64,000 bases of DNA from Iris pallida (GCA_029216955.1 JANAVB010009598.1:28232706-28296705); one strand, 5' to 3'; shown: positions 12,906 through 24,055, numbered from the stretch's first letter. Notes: a model not told the origin generated them from the sequence alone. Translations and numbers: made by a program.

Positions 12906-13245
12906 TATACACATATATATATTCGTACACGTATAATTATCTATACACATATTGCTAATTCTATTACCTCTCTCTCTCTCTCTCTATATATATATATCTA
13001 TATATATTCATCTATATATATACATACATATATAAACACACATACATTATACTTATTAGACAAATAATAATATAACCAATACAATAATAATATAAAAATA
13101 TTAATATACAACTAAAATAAATCATACTTGAATTTACTTGTACATTTGTATGTACAATACTTCATATCAAAACAAATGAATAATACTTAAATAAAATAAA
13201 CAATTTAGCTTAAAAATAAATAGTTAAGAAGTTTGGGGGTTTACA
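10364..13245 (-). repeat. Element C 5' LTR (right copy)
   Basis: Near-identical to 3036-5922. Differences seen by eye are mostly C/T and G/A substitutions, a 9-bp repeat unit, and TA/T-run length. The TATA box (12510-12515) and the donor- and acceptor-like words are retained. Confidence 0.93.
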
Positions 13246-13250
13246 GATGG

Positions 13251-13760
13251 AGAGGGATCTGTTCTGAATAGATTGGATCCTATCATAGGGTTTGATTAAG
13301 CATTGAAAGGAGGGGTCGACCAAAATTCCAATCAGGGTTTAAGTTAACATCCAAAACCAGATTTAAATTTGAATTTTGTATTAAGAACCCTGGTAAAATC
13401 AAGTTTTGCAAAAGTACATTTCCCATTACTCTATTCAATCCTTAAGTAGTTGTATTATAGGTAAAAAGTATTTAAATAAAAAGGAAGCACATAGGCTACA
13501 CTTAGAAATACCTGTATAGCTTATTATTAATAAGGATGACAGGTTAGTAATAATAACAAAATATCATAAAATGTAAATTCTTGGTCCAAGGGCTCACACT
13601 TTTTAGTATATATATGAGTGTGAGGGGAGAGTGTATCATGAGGTATGCATGTATATATATTTGTATGATATGCCATATATATAGCTAGGTAGATATGTAT
13701 GTATGTGCATAATGGTATATCAATATATATAGCTCATATATATGTTATGATATATATATA
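13251..13760. other. Gene-free segment between elements C and A
   Basis: AT-rich sequence with no coding evidence. It was contiguous with 40364 onward before element A inserted, as shown by the GCTAT duplication. Its TATATAT/GTATGTAT-rich right part resembles the LTR-1 interior near 47240-47520, so it is probably part of an old long LTR. Confidence 0.45.
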
Positions 13761-13765
13761 GCTAT

Positions 13766-14677
13766 TATTTGCAAGAACAAAAGTCTTTATTACAAACTTA
13801 AAAAAAGAGAGTACAAGAGTACAATTGATTTTTGGGGAAGTACAACTATAGGAATCTGATCAGAAGATGATCACTTTATCCCTTGGAAGATATGATATCG
13901 AAGACACGAGCCTCTGGAGGATGCAACAACACTTTAGCAGAAGATTATGATCATTCTTGATACCTTGAGATTGATTTGAAACTCTATTTATAGAGTTCTT
14001 GAAATAACTGTTTAGCAGTTATTCTGGGTTGTGCGTATTTCAGGTTGCGCACCTCCTGTTCACTTGTGCGATCGGTTGCACTAACTGTTGTGGATGCGTG
14101 GCATCGTTTGATTGAGATGCGCGTGGTCGTGGACAACATAGTGGGCACGTTCTGCAAAGTTAGTGGCTTGTACGCCACGTCATTCTGTTCTGAACACTGT
14201 TTGATCACCTTGCACGAGCTTCATTAGGTTGTGCATGGGCACAATATAGCAAACTGCGTAAGAGGTTGCACCAATTGTCGCGCGCCACGTCACCCTGCTT
14301 TTAAAAATAAGAGTTGATCAAGTGGCACCAACTAGCCAGGTTGCATATGGGCGCAACTCAACAACTGGCACATTTGACTAGGTCTTCTGTCAGCATTAAT
14401 TACATGCTGACAAAATCTTCTCGAGCGCCACGTTGCACGGAATTCGAATAGATTTTCCTTAATCTCCGTACTGTCAGCTGTCAGGCAATAATGATGCCGT
14501 TACAGCTTCTCGAAAAAGTGCGCCATGTGGCGCTCGCACAACCTGACTCCTGCACAACCAGATGTTAGCATAACCTGATGCTGTACAACTCGAAGGTTTG
14601 GCACAATGTAATGATTTGACGCTATCTGATGATCGAACACTTTAATGGGTGGCGTAGCCTGATTTTTAGCCTCTACA
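13766..14677 (-). repeat. Element A 3' LTR
   Basis: 912 bp. The plus strand begins TATTTGCAAG where the other LTR has TGTTTGCAAT, so the terminal TG has become TA by a G-to-A change; it ends CCTCTACA. Words of the TTGCGCA / GTTGCAC / GCACAACCTG type recur many times. A minus-strand TATAAATA is at 13985-13992. A purine-rich TTTGAAGGAGATCT abuts it at 14678-14692. Confidence 0.92.
13985..13992 (-). promoter_or_regulatory. TATA box of element A LTR
   Basis: TATAAATAGAG on the minus strand, within about 230 bases of the LTR end, which implies a long U3 (about 700 bp) and a short R-U5. In the other LTR the box has lost a base (near 26362). Confidence 0.6.
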
Positions 14678-14813
14678 AGATCTCCTTCAAAGTTTTCGAA
14701 ACTTGAACAATACTTCAAAGTTTTAAAATACTTTGAATCATGCTAGTTTTGTCTATATTACGCTAGTCAACTCGAGCCCGATTCTTTAGCACATATTGCG
14801 TAACTATTTGGGC

Positions 14814-14821
14814 TATAAATA
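14814..14821 (+). promoter_or_regulatory. Antisense TATA box 1 in element A
   Basis: GGCTATAAATAGCC on the plus strand, opposite to element A transcription. It is followed by a pyrimidine-rich leader and an ATG at 14933, a spacing typical of a plant promoter with a short 5' UTR. Confidence 0.55.
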
Positions 14822-14932
14822 GCCATACCTTTTTTGGAGTTTTTTTCATTCTTCACATCATTTGGGATTGTTCGAGAGAAACCCTATCTTTTTCTTCTTA
14901 TTTTCGATCTTTGAAAGCTTCGATCGACAGCA

Positions 14933-15082
14933 ATGGCACCCAAGCACTCCGCTGCTGAGAAAGGAAAGACTGTGGCTGAGCCATCCACGCGAGCTCCACC
15001 CTCATTACGCCGGGAGATAGCTAACCCGACCATGGAAGGTAAGCACTTGATCATAGACCCGATCATCGACTACCCTATTTAG
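14933..15082 (+). CDS. Antisense ORF module 1 in element A
   Basis: A 49-codon plus-strand frame between the integrase and the 3' LTR of element A, antisense to its genes. It starts MAPKHSAAEKGK, and the next module at 15526 starts MAPKESMKEK, which suggests a duplicated start region. A TATA box lies 119 bases upstream. A GGTAAGC at about 15039, after the codons for PTMEG, looks like a splice donor, so the true exon may end there rather than at the TAG. Additional antisense ORFs in this position are known from Tat-lineage elements; function unknown. Expression is not shown. Confidence 0.45.
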   Translation: MAPKHSAAEKGKTVAEPSTRAPPSLRREIANPTMEGKHLIIDPIIDYPI

Positions 15083-15371
15083 GATTTGGTCGGCTCCTGA
15101 CATCGTGCACCCACTCTTTTTAGAGTAGGGCACAACTCATAACTTGCGCCTCCCTTTTTAGGGTTTGGTTGCTGTTGACCCATGTTGCATGATCCTTCAA
15201 AATTTGTGCTATATTTTGGGTACAATTTTGACACGTTGTGCGACAAGATGTGACACAATATGATTGTTGCACAACCTGATAGCTGCGCAAGCTGAGTGCA
15301 GCACGATGTGAATATCGTACAACCTGACTGATCAGAGCATTAAATACTTGGTTCATTCCCAACGATGAACC

Positions 15372-15379
15372 TATTTAAG
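15372..15379 (+). promoter_or_regulatory. Possible antisense TATA box 2 in element A
   Basis: CTATTTAAGGGG on the plus strand, 154 bases before the ATG at 15526, followed by a pyrimidine-rich leader. A second candidate, CTATATATAC, is at 15479-15484 but would leave a very short leader. Confidence 0.4.
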
Positions 15380-15525
15380 GGGCGCTCTTTTTCAGAACAT
15401 CTTTTTCTTCTCTCCCTCGTTAAGTGTTACGCACCCATTTACTGGAAAAATGAAGAGTCGGCAGGAGCCGACCTTCACTATATATACAGGCATGAGGTTG
15501 TAATCCTTCTTCCTCATTCATTCTC

Positions 15526-15795
15526 ATGGCACCCAAGGAGAGCATGAAAGAGAAGGCAAACCTTACCGTTGATGGTGTGGCTTCTGAAGAAAAGTCGAAC
15601 TCTATGCCTACGGCATATCTGCTGGAAGTCGACCCGTCCCTGAGGGCGGAGAACTTCCTGAACTACTTTGGCCTGACCCCAGCATTTTTTGTTCGTTCCC
15701 AAGGTGGGCCATCGTCTTCCGAAGATCATGGAGCACTAGAACAGAGGGAAGGATTCCTCCGTCTGATTTATCGCTCGAGGATCCATAATATATAG
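15526..15795 (+). CDS. Antisense ORF module 2 in element A
   Basis: An 89-codon plus-strand frame, antisense to element A. It opens with a lysine-rich MAPKESMKEK start like module 1, then a region with ENFLNYFGLTPAFF, and ends in a charged tail. I do not recognise a family. The shared MAPK start and separate upstream TATA point to a gene or gene family carried in the 3' region of the element. It could also be a chance frame in decayed sequence; the initiation context and leader argue mildly against that. Confidence 0.4.
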   Translation: MAPKESMKEKANLTVDGVASEEKSNSMPTAYLLEVDPSLRAENFLNYFGLTPAFFVRSQGGPSSSEDHGALEQREGFLRLIYRSRIHNI

Positions 15796-16217
15796 GAGTT
15801 GAGCGCTGCTTTGCGTCAGGCTGATGGTGAAAAGAAGAAATGACGTGACATGAGATCGTCATTTTTACATAATGTCCATAACACCTTGTAGTGTTTGTCT
15901 TTTTTTTTCCTTTCTTTTCATTATGAAATGAAAAAAAATAGTTTGACTTTAAAGATCCTGGCTCATTTGAACTTTTGTTGCGTAACTGTGTTGATACGTC
16001 TCGATTTGGGCGTTATGAGCTTTGTTGTGTAACTGTCTTAATATATCCTATACTTTCTCGGTTATGACAACATCAACTTTCGAACAACACGTGGTGTTTC
16101 TTCTCCAAATATACGCCTATGGACGCGCAGCTTCAATTGCATATAAATAGTTACGAGAAGAAAAGAACATTTACTGTATTCTCCTCTTCTTTCTGATGTT
16201 TGCAGGGGACCAACTGA

Positions 16218-16382
16218 CGAAAATTCCCAGAACCGGTATCGGTGATCTTGGATGCTATGAAGTTGAATCACTTTGACACACACATCAGAGAGCTCAAAAC
16301 TCTTCATGCTAAAAAGGGCTTCCTCGAGATGGTAGGAAGGGCCTTTATACATGAGAGTTGGACGGTGAAGACACAAAATTAG
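16218..16382 (+). pseudogene. Antisense exon-like block in element A
   Basis: A plus-strand block without its own ATG. A TTTGCAG at about 16199-16205 resembles an acceptor just upstream. The frame reads as a well-behaved amphipathic stretch (ILDAMKLNHF, then LKTLHAKKGFLEMVGRAF) and ends at TAG 16380. This coherence suggests an internal exon of the same antisense gene as the neighbouring modules, now decayed. Confidence 0.35.
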
Positions 16383-16625
16383 GAATCGTATCACAAGGGT
16401 GATCTCATTCCTACTTCTCACGAAGGGTCATCTTTTCTCCACCAGTTGTATTGACAACAACTTTTCTTCGAGCTGCTGCACTCTGTGGTTCTTCTCTCAT
16501 CTTTCTGAGAGAGAAGACTAGAGTTGATTCCGTTGCCTTGTTCGCTGCTTCAGGTCGAGTCGACAAGAAACTTTTCGAGGAAAGGTTGTTTCGATTCCTG
16601 AGACAGAATGCATGGACTTTCTGTC

Positions 16626-16633
16626 TATAAATA
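16626..16633 (+). promoter_or_regulatory. Antisense TATA box 3 in element A
   Basis: TATAAATAG on the plus strand, 58 bases before the ATG at 16684, with a pyrimidine-rich leader between them. Confidence 0.5.
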
Positions 16634-16683
16634 GTGTAGAACTTTTTTGAGAATATTATTCACCCCTTTTCTTTCATTTGCAA

Positions 16684-16971
16684 ATGTCTTCAGAAGATAT
16701 GCCTAAGGAGGCAGAAGTCATCCCAAAGATCGAAACCGCCCTCGACATTCCTTCCGACGAGCCTCTGCCGCCCACTCAGCCAAAAAAGGAGAAAGCTCGG
16801 CTGTTCCTAGACGGAAGCAGGACATTCTCGCCAAACTGGTGGAGCTTGGGAGTACCGTCGAGGAAGAAGCTCTGCAGAAAGTTGTATGTGAATTGTTGGT
16901 GTCGTCCAATAATAATGTATTCGAGCTCTGTGTAAAATTTGTCTTCGATCAGGAGGGCTCTGGTCCTCGTT
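16684..16971 (+). pseudogene. Antisense ORF module 3 in element A, frameshifted
   Basis: Starts MSSEDMPKEAEVIPK with an acidic, proline-rich N-terminus. The ATG frame runs to 16935, but from about 16805 another frame gives a far more protein-like helix (ILAKLVELGSTVEEEALQKV and onward) to a TGA at about 16971. This indicates a single frameshift in an originally longer protein. A plus-strand AATAAA at 17000-17005 would suit a 3' end. The family is not recognised. Confidence 0.4.
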
Positions 16972-16999
16972 GATTTTATGTATTTTCTTTGAACTATGC

Positions 17000-17005
17000 A
17001 ATAAA
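17000..17005 (+). terminator. Possible poly(A) signal of the antisense unit
   Basis: AATAAA about 30 bases after the end of antisense module 3, and just before the 3' end of the integrase gene on the other strand. The match is short, so this is weak support. Confidence 0.3.
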
Positions 17006-17054
17006 AGGAATTTTATTTACATTCTGATTCTCTGTGATTGATATCACTTTGTCT

Positions 17055-18280
17055 TCAAATATGATATTTCTTGAGAAATTTTCCATTAATGGTCATCATG
17101 GCGATTCGACCATCCGTACCAGTCAATTGATAAGCTTCATTGGAGAAAACATTGCCTACAATATAGGGTCCTTTCCACGTCGCTTCGAATTTACCTTTGC
17201 TCATGTGCATCATAATCATAGGACGTCTGACGGTTAGAACTAGTTCTCCTTTCTGAAATATTTGGACTTTGACTTTACGGTTGAAGGTTTTTGATAGACG
17301 AGCTTGGTATAACTCAATATGTTGTTGAGCTAGGAGCCGTTTCTCGTCAAGCGCTTCAAGCTCCTGAAGTCTCAGACGATCATTGTTTTCAGTTGTGAGT
17401 TCATTGGCAATGGCAATCCTTAGGGAAGGGATCTGGATTTCTAATGGTAAGACGGCCTCATATCTATATACCAAAGAGAAAGGTGTGCAGCCTGTAGGAG
17501 TACGTACAGTAGTACGATAAGCCTACAGACATTCTCTAAGCTTTTCACTCCAGTTCCGTTTGTTGGTAGAAACAAACTTCTTGAGGATTTTGATGATGGT
17601 CTTCTTAAATGCTTCTGCCAACCCGTTATTTGCAGGATTGTAAGCTGTAGAAGCAATATTATCGATCATGTTGTCATCGCAGAATCGAGTAAATTTCTGA
17701 CCGATAAACTGTGACCCATTATCATGAATGATTCGTCGAGGAACACCGAATCTTTAGATCACATGATTCTTAATAAAATTGATAACACTGCTTGTCTTGA
17801 CCTCAGCTAGAGGTATAGCTTCAGTCCACTTTGAGAAATAATCAGTTATGGACAATATGAACCGATGTCCTCGAGACGAGGGAGGGTTAATACGACCAAT
17901 GATATCCATGCCCCAAGCTTCAAAGGGCCATGATACTGCCGGCAGGTGAAAAAATTCTGATGTTGATGGATGAAGTCAGCATGGATTTGATATGCTCGAC
18001 ACTTTCTTGCATACTCGATTGCATTAGATACCATTGAGGGCCAATAGTCGACTATACGGCGAATACGATCCTGTAGTTTAGGACCAGGTTGATGTGTGCC
18101 ACAAACACCGTCATGAGCCTCACAAAGTATTTGTTTCGCTTCCTCTCATGTGAGACAGCGTAGGAGTAAGCCGTCAAATGTTCGTCGGTAGAGTGTCTTT
18201 GTAGCAGGATTATAATAGAATCTGAGTAACCGCCGACGAATTATTGTAGCCTCCTTAGAATCTTCGGGTAAAATGTCATG
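17055..18280 (-). pseudogene. Element A integrase (degenerate)
   Basis: Integrase fragments in the order expected on the minus strand. An N-terminal zinc-binding part and core start (about 17846-18034, including DFIHQH) is followed by a middle part around 17441-17770 with the DN of the catalytic core, and then a well-preserved C-terminal domain (17055-17474) with VRRPMIMMH and INGKFLKKYHI, closely matching element B. Integrase inserts the cDNA into chromosomes. Several stops and at least one frame change make this copy non-functional. Confidence 0.85.
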
Positions 18281-18307
18281 GACTACGAAGTCTATAAAAG
18301 GAGTCAT

Positions 18308-19190
18308 CTAATCTTCACCAATGGCACAAATTTCAACTGAATTGTTGAATTCCATGTTTGAGTTGTTGACTTCAATATTCAAGTTATTTTTGACACAAAA
18401 TGACTCTCTATTAGTGATGACAATCATTTGTTGCCTTCTTACTGGAATTGCTAATACTGCTATAAGATTAGCGAGTGCATCAGCCTCTGTATTACACGCT
18501 CGGCGTACATGCTCGATGAAGAAGTCTTTAAAGGAAGAAGCCATCCTGATCGCTGTATCATGATATGGAACCAAATCTTGATGTCAAACTTCGTACGTGC
18601 CTCTAATTTGGTTGACAATTAGTTTGGAATCTCCGTAAACTTCAAGATACTCAATATCTAATTGTTTAGCCAATTAGAGACCAATGAGCAGAGCGTTGTA
18701 TTCAGCCATATTATTGGAACATGACTCATCTAAAGAATAAGCTTTTTGAATAGCTAAGTAAGACGAGGACGATTCTGACTCCAGCAACAATAGTACATTT
18801 TGGTCTAATTCTGGATGCACCATCAAAGAATAGACGCCAGGTAAGAATTCCTTATGAAATTATATTAGACTCCAAAGTTTCGCCTGGAATCTCGTCATAG
18901 AGTTTAGACGTTTCAGGAATTGGATAAGCTGCCAGAAAGTCAGCAAGGGCTTGACCTTTAACAAACTTTTGAGGAACATAAACCATATCATATTGTGCTA
19001 AAAATATGGCCCATGTTGCAAGTTTAGAATTGAGTGTACTGCGCTCCTTTATCAGGACCCGGAGAGGGTTAACTCTAGAAATAACATGAATAGTTTTGCC
19101 AATGATATAATGTCTCGTCTTTTGAACAACAAACATCAAAAATAGACATTTTTTTTCTACTGGGGTGTATCGATGTCCAGCTCCAATCAT
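18308..19190 (-). pseudogene. Element A RNase H and second (archaeal-type) RNase H, degenerate
   Basis: The first part (18852-19190) holds the end of the Ty3-type RNase H, with PLRVLIKERS and VKGQALADFLA. The second begins near 18845 with WRLFFDGAS, the first acidic residue of an RNase H active site, and ends with the ACNTEADALA motif (18308-18574). A second, archaeal-type RNase H before integrase is a known feature of Tat elements. Many in-frame stops lie between 18575 and 18850. The role would be removal of the RNA strand during cDNA synthesis. Confidence 0.8.
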
Positions 19191-19238
19191 TATACGGCTA
19201 AGATAATAGATAGCCTGTTCATGACCTTCTTTATTCTT

Positions 19239-21389
19239 TTAAGCTAATAAAGCACCTAATGAATGGTCCATTGCTCGAACATACATCAGGAAGGGTATTC
19301 CTGAGACTGGAGGCACTAAAACTGGAGGATTCATCAAGTACCACTTTATGTCTTCAAATGCTTGTAAACATTCTTCAGTCCAAATAAAAGACACACCCTT
19401 CTTCATGAGTTGAGTGAACGGTCTACAGCATCTAGAAAGAATCGAGATGAATCTCCTGATATACACAAGCCATCCCTGGAATCCTTGTAGCTCTTTTAGG
19501 TTGCGTGGAGGACGCATCTCTTGAATGGCTTTGATCTTCTCAGGGTCAACGTGTATACCTTTAGAGGTAATAACAAATCCAAAAAATTTGCCACTAGAGA
19601 CTCCCAGGAATAACTTAGTGGGATTCATCTTGAGTTGATGCTGGCGTATTAGCTCGAATATAGTTCTCAAGTCTTGAATGTAGTATTCCTTTAGACGACT
19701 TTTGACAGTAATATCGTCTACATAGCATTCAACCGTCTTTCGTAAGTGATTATGGAAAATAGTACTTATGGCCCGCTGGTAAGTTGTACCAGTATTCTTA
19801 AGACCAAATGGCATGACAGTATAGCAATAGACTCCAAGAAGAGTGCAAAAAGATGTATGTTTCTCATCTTCTGGATGCATCTTGATTTGATTATATCCTA
19901 AAAATCCATCTATAAAGGACATATGTTCAAATTCGCAAGTGTTGTCAATCATGACATCAATGATTGGAAGAGGAAATTCGTCTTTGGGACAAGCTTCATT
20001 AAGATCTCTGAAATCGATGCAGACTTGGACTTTCCCTGTTTTCTTCAAAACTGGGACAATATTAGCCACCCGGTCTGGATGTTGTTCTTCTCTGACGAAA
20101 TCGCAGGTGATGAGTTTCTTGACTTCAGTTTCTATAGCATCCATCATGTCGGGCTAAAACCGACGTTGTTGTTGCTTGACTGGCTTCGCATTCGGCAGAA
20201 TGTTGAGCTTATGGGTAGCGATATGAGGATCCAATCCCGGCATGTCTTCATAGCTCCAAGCGAATACATCAATGTATTCCCTAATGAGCTGGACCAGTTC
20301 TTCTTTATCTGTTTCGGGGAGGCTTTTGCTGACAAATATCAGTTTTGGGGAAGTTTCATCTCCAATATTGACTTGAACCAATTGATCTTCGGTAGGTGGC
20401 TCACGTTGCTCAAAGCGAAGCTCCAATTGAGTATCCATCCTTTGTGCCCAAGGATCATATTCAGAGGCTTCGACAAAATCTCTGTCATCTTTCGAAAACT
20501 CGACAGTTACCATATTGGAAGATAGAGTCATTTGATGGACGTGCCCTACACTGGTGTCTGAATCCCATAAGATAGAATCAGAAGAGTTAGATCTTTCTTT
20601 TTCATCGGATTCAGAGGCTTCTAGAGTCGGAATTGGTGAAGTATAACATAATCTCCGCTTCGTTTTACTGTAGTATTGTTGTGATTTTCCTTTTGGAGCA
20701 GGAATACGAATAGGAGTTCGCCTTCCTTTGTCGCCATTGAGACCATCTTTAAAATTATAGCACATCTTTTGAATGATATCTTTTGATTGCTGACTACAAT
20801 GACGTAGTTGAAGTCTTTCGTTATCGTAATTTTCTTCTTCACTATCGGGCGTGATCTTCTGTTCTGTTCCTTTACTAAAACGTATAAGAAGTTCATCTTT
20901 CTTTCTGTAAGGAACTAAGAAGAAGGAGTCCTGCATTGGCTCGAGCAATACTTCATTTCGGAAAGCTTCAACTGCTCCTATAGTAAGTGGTTCGAAGTTA
21001 TCTAACATTTTTAAATAACATCGAGTATAATAAAGAACATCAATATACTGTAAAGGAGATGCTACTTTATTGATTTGTACATCACCATTTATAACATGAT
21101 TGTTAGTCTTAACAGAAGGCTTAGTAAGGTTGATAACCAGAGGAGGAGAAGGAGAAGGAGAAGGAGAAGGTGAAGGTTTGTTACGACGAAGGTCGATAAC
21201 AAGAGGCTCAGAAGAGGCGAGCTCCTTTTGTTCCCTTTCTACAGCAGGAGGCTGTTTGTTATGAAAGGAAAGATGTATAGTCAATGTCTGAGAAGAAGAG
21301 GGACAAGTAGTACGTCCTTTGACGGGGATCATGAGAACATCTTCTGAAGTATCTTTTTTGATCTTTCTCACTATCAATCGCCAATACAA
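19239..21389 (-). pseudogene. Element A reverse transcriptase with upstream linker
   Basis: The linker (20154-21389) contains a serine-proline run and repeated short (V/I)I(D/N)L modules, then the RT entry sequence DVFAWSYEDMPGLDP. One TAG near 20148 separates it from the RT core (19239-20147). The core shows VCIDFRDLNEACPKDEFPLP, MSFIDG, the MPFGLKN region and the catalytic YVDD. Element B has Q or a stop at the same junction, so the stop probably came from CAG by C-to-T change. The RT core itself is open for 302 codons and is the best-preserved part of element A. Confidence 0.9.
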
Positions 21390-21464
21390 CTTTCATGAAC
21401 TCCTTCTTGTACATCCGAGAGTCTGTACAATATGCTTTAATGTCCCTGAAAGGATTTAGGTCGG

Positions 21465-22347
21465 CTACTTCCTTTTGGACTTCTCTATTGATGTCCATAT
21501 ATTTGAAGCAGTGGATGGTACAATATTATGCTCATGCAAAAAGTGTCTTCCCAGCAAAGCATTATAAGCGCCATGATTATCGATCACGTAGAAAGTAACC
21601 TTTGTACGAAGATTGTCTATTTGAACTTTCAGGCGGATCTTTCCCAAAGGTTCACTTCTTCCAGAATTGAATCCCAAGATCGTCGTGATGGTTGTTGAAA
21701 GATTGTGTACATGAATCTTTAATACATCTAGAAGAGTCTTTGGCATGGTGCTAAGTGCAGACCCCGGATCGATCAAAATGCGATACGACATATCCCATGA
21801 AGTAGAGGGGTCGGTCATGACGATTATCTTCCAACAACATATCGTCTTATGTAAAGGTGATGTTTGGCATCAGCTCCATCATACTATGACAATGAAGGTA
21901 TGTTATAGGCTCTTCCTCTGGCTTTTTGAGGAATGTTAGACAAGTATCAGCTTGCATCAAAGCTTCACTCAATGATTTTCGAGTTTCCTTCGAAAGATGA
22001 AGTAGCTCAAAAATTGAAAATCTTGCCAGGATATTAGCCAGCTGAGCCAATATATCAAAGTTATACGGCTTCTCAAGTCCCAAAGTTGGAGTCTTCTTCA
22101 ATACTTTATCAAAACAGACATGTTGTTTTCCTTTGTTGGCTGTCATCGGTTTGGGAAGAGTTGGCTCTATTGGAGGTGATGAAGCTGATGGACTATTGAC
22201 AACAGGAGAAGAAGGTGCTTGAGGAGCCTCCAGAGCTGGAGCATGGTTTTTTTGATCTTTTGAATAGTTCTTAGGTAAGATTTTCCAGACCTGGTACCAG
22301 TTAAGACTTCTTCTTCGGATACAGGTTCGAAGGATACCATATTGCAA
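21465..22347 (-). pseudogene. Element A protease region
   Basis: The aspartic protease core is at 21465-21818, with ILIDPGSALSTMP (the DxGS active site written as DPGS, as in element B) and the ALLGRHFLHEH strand. Upstream (21847-22347) is the conserved PYNFDILAQLANI segment, also present in B just before its protease. The two parts are in different frames, so at least one indel separates them. The protease would cleave the Gag-Pol polyprotein. Confidence 0.85.
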
Positions 22348-22427
22348 CTCTTTGCCTAAATCTTATTTTTGGAAGGTTTCTTTTGGCAAGATGGAGAGTT
22401 TGTCCAGTAACCCAAACCAACCCAAGA

Positions 22428-22754
22428 TTAGTTGTGAGAAAGACATAGGGAAAGAGGTACAGGAGATCCCTTTCCATGGTTCAAACCAGAGGCCTTTTGT
22501 AGATCATATCCCATTTTCGTTATTAGTTCACGAGACTGTGGACTATACAGATGGAAAGCTGGTTGGTATTTGGCTTTTGACTCTGACAATGTTGTCTCAG
22601 CATGGGAAGAAGAAGAAGGATTATCTGCTGTCGAGATGAAGGTGGCAGTTAGGGGTGGAAGACAATGTTCACCAAATGAAATCATATGACATGATTTATT
22701 TTTAGTGGCCTTCTTAGACTTGGTGGAAGAAGATGGTATTTCGAATTCCGCCAC
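22428..22754 (-). pseudogene. Element A fragment resembling Pol linker, between gag and protease
   Basis: An open stretch containing YSPQSRELITKMGYDLQKASGLN, which resembles the linker upstream of RT in element B (YSPQSKYLM, about 33190-33210). In element A it lies between the gag zinc-knuckle region and the protease, so it is either a local rearrangement or a repeated module. Function unknown. Confidence 0.4.
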
Positions 22755-22877
22755 TAAATCTGGATGGATCCATATAATTTATCCTTTATCAGTAGACAGA
22801 GGAAGAAGACTATCAGTTCATGCAGGTGGAAGATTAACAATCTCCAGAGTAGTTCTCGGGATGGGGATGACACCGTC

Positions 22878-24055
22878 CTACACAAGTTGAGCCAAAAAAT
22901 CTCTAAACTGTAAAGAGACGATGTTAGCCGTTACAGTTTTTTCGTCTTGTTGGAGAGTGATTGCACCAAAATTGACCATCTCCTGAATTTTACCCTTGAG
23001 CACATAGCATGCTCGAGTTGGATGTCCAATAAATATGTGGTAAACATAATATTTAAGATGGTCAGTCTTACCAACTTCTTCTGGCCGTTTTGGTTCTTGC
23101 AGTTGAAGTTTATTGCTCTTGATGAGACAATCAAAGATACTCATGATATCTTCTTCATCATAAGAGTATTCTTCTTTTGAACATGGTGCTGTTGTGGTGG
23201 TGCTATTGGGGTAGATGTTGGCTGATTTACATTGATAGCTAGGGCTTCTTTGCCTTTGAGATTAATGGCCAAAGTCTCTTTGCTCTTGCGATTGTTCTGA
23301 CGGCCACTATTATTTGATGTAGCGTGTTCATCTTTGTCAAGATTAGGTATTTGAATACCTAATTTCTTGAACTTGTCAGTGCTATCTTCTGTTGCTTTGG
23401 CGTTCACTATGAAGGAAGGCCAGTCTTGGAATTGTGTTGATCATGTCCGCATGCTGATTATAGGCAACATGTTTGATTTGTAAGTGTCTATAGTCAAAGC
23501 ATCTGGAGTTTCGAGAGGCATTTTGAGTGCTTCATGACGGAATCGTTCAATAAAATGTTCGGTAGTTTCATTATGTTGTTGTTTGATTTTGATGACAGCA
23601 GACATAGTCATGTCATTGGTTCCCTCATAAAATCGTTCCAAGAATATTTATTTGAAGCCAGCGAAAGAGGTTATACAACCATCTGGTAAACTACGATACC
23701 AGTCATATGCTGCACCAGCTAAACAGCCGACAAATACTATAGTAAGAAGAGCATCATTTGGTTGAAGTTGATCAGTCATTACTTCAAAGTGATTGAGGTA
23801 TTGACTTGGAGACGTGCTTCCATCAAATAGCACAATACTAGGGGGTTTGTATTTAGGAGGAAATTGGACCTCTTTCCATTCTATGGGATAGGGTTGTTTG
23901 ATCCCAAGTTTCTGCAGACCATCTTTCTGTTTGAAAGCTTCAAATTGAGTACGTAAAATTTTTACAGCCTCATTGGTTTCCCCAGTTGATTGCGGAGGAG
24001 CGGATTGATTCGATATGTTAGGAGGGTACCGCATGATAAGTACCACCCACGACAC
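22878..24055 (-). pseudogene. Element A Gag (capsid and knuckle), degenerate
   Basis: The capsid part (23648-24055) has YPIEWKEVQFPPKYKPPSI and AYDWYRSLPDGCITSFAGFK, matching the retrotransposon gag domain. 23441-23641 continues with RFYEGTNDMTMSAVIKIKQ. 23141-23407 and 22878-23144 carry the linker and a knuckle-like YHIFIGHPTRACYVLK, whose first cysteine is replaced by tyrosine (a TGC-to-TAC type change). Gag would form the virus-like particle. A stop at 23642 and a frame change near 23144 disrupt it. Confidence 0.85.

Larger units (their letters stand above)
3036..13245 (-). mobile_element. Element C: non-autonomous LARD-like LTR retrotransposon
   Basis: A 2,887-bp LTR (3036-5922) and a 2,882-bp LTR (10364-13245) flank a 4,441-bp interior. 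The GATGG target duplication is intact at 3031-3035 and 13246-13250. Orientation is minus: a purine-rich tract precedes the left LTR and a tRNA-complementary primer site follows the right LTR when read on that strand. LTR ends are TGTAAACCCC...GGGTCGTGACA. No gag, protease, RT or integrase is visible on either strand, so mobilisation would need enzymes from another element. Size and lack of coding fit the LARD class. By hand count the LTRs differ by about 20 substitutions plus microsatellite length changes, which indicates a recent insertion. Confidence 0.92.

Noticed and set aside
19923..20525. 200-codon plus-strand frame across element A RT
   Set aside because: Shadow of the conserved RT coding strand on the opposite strand.
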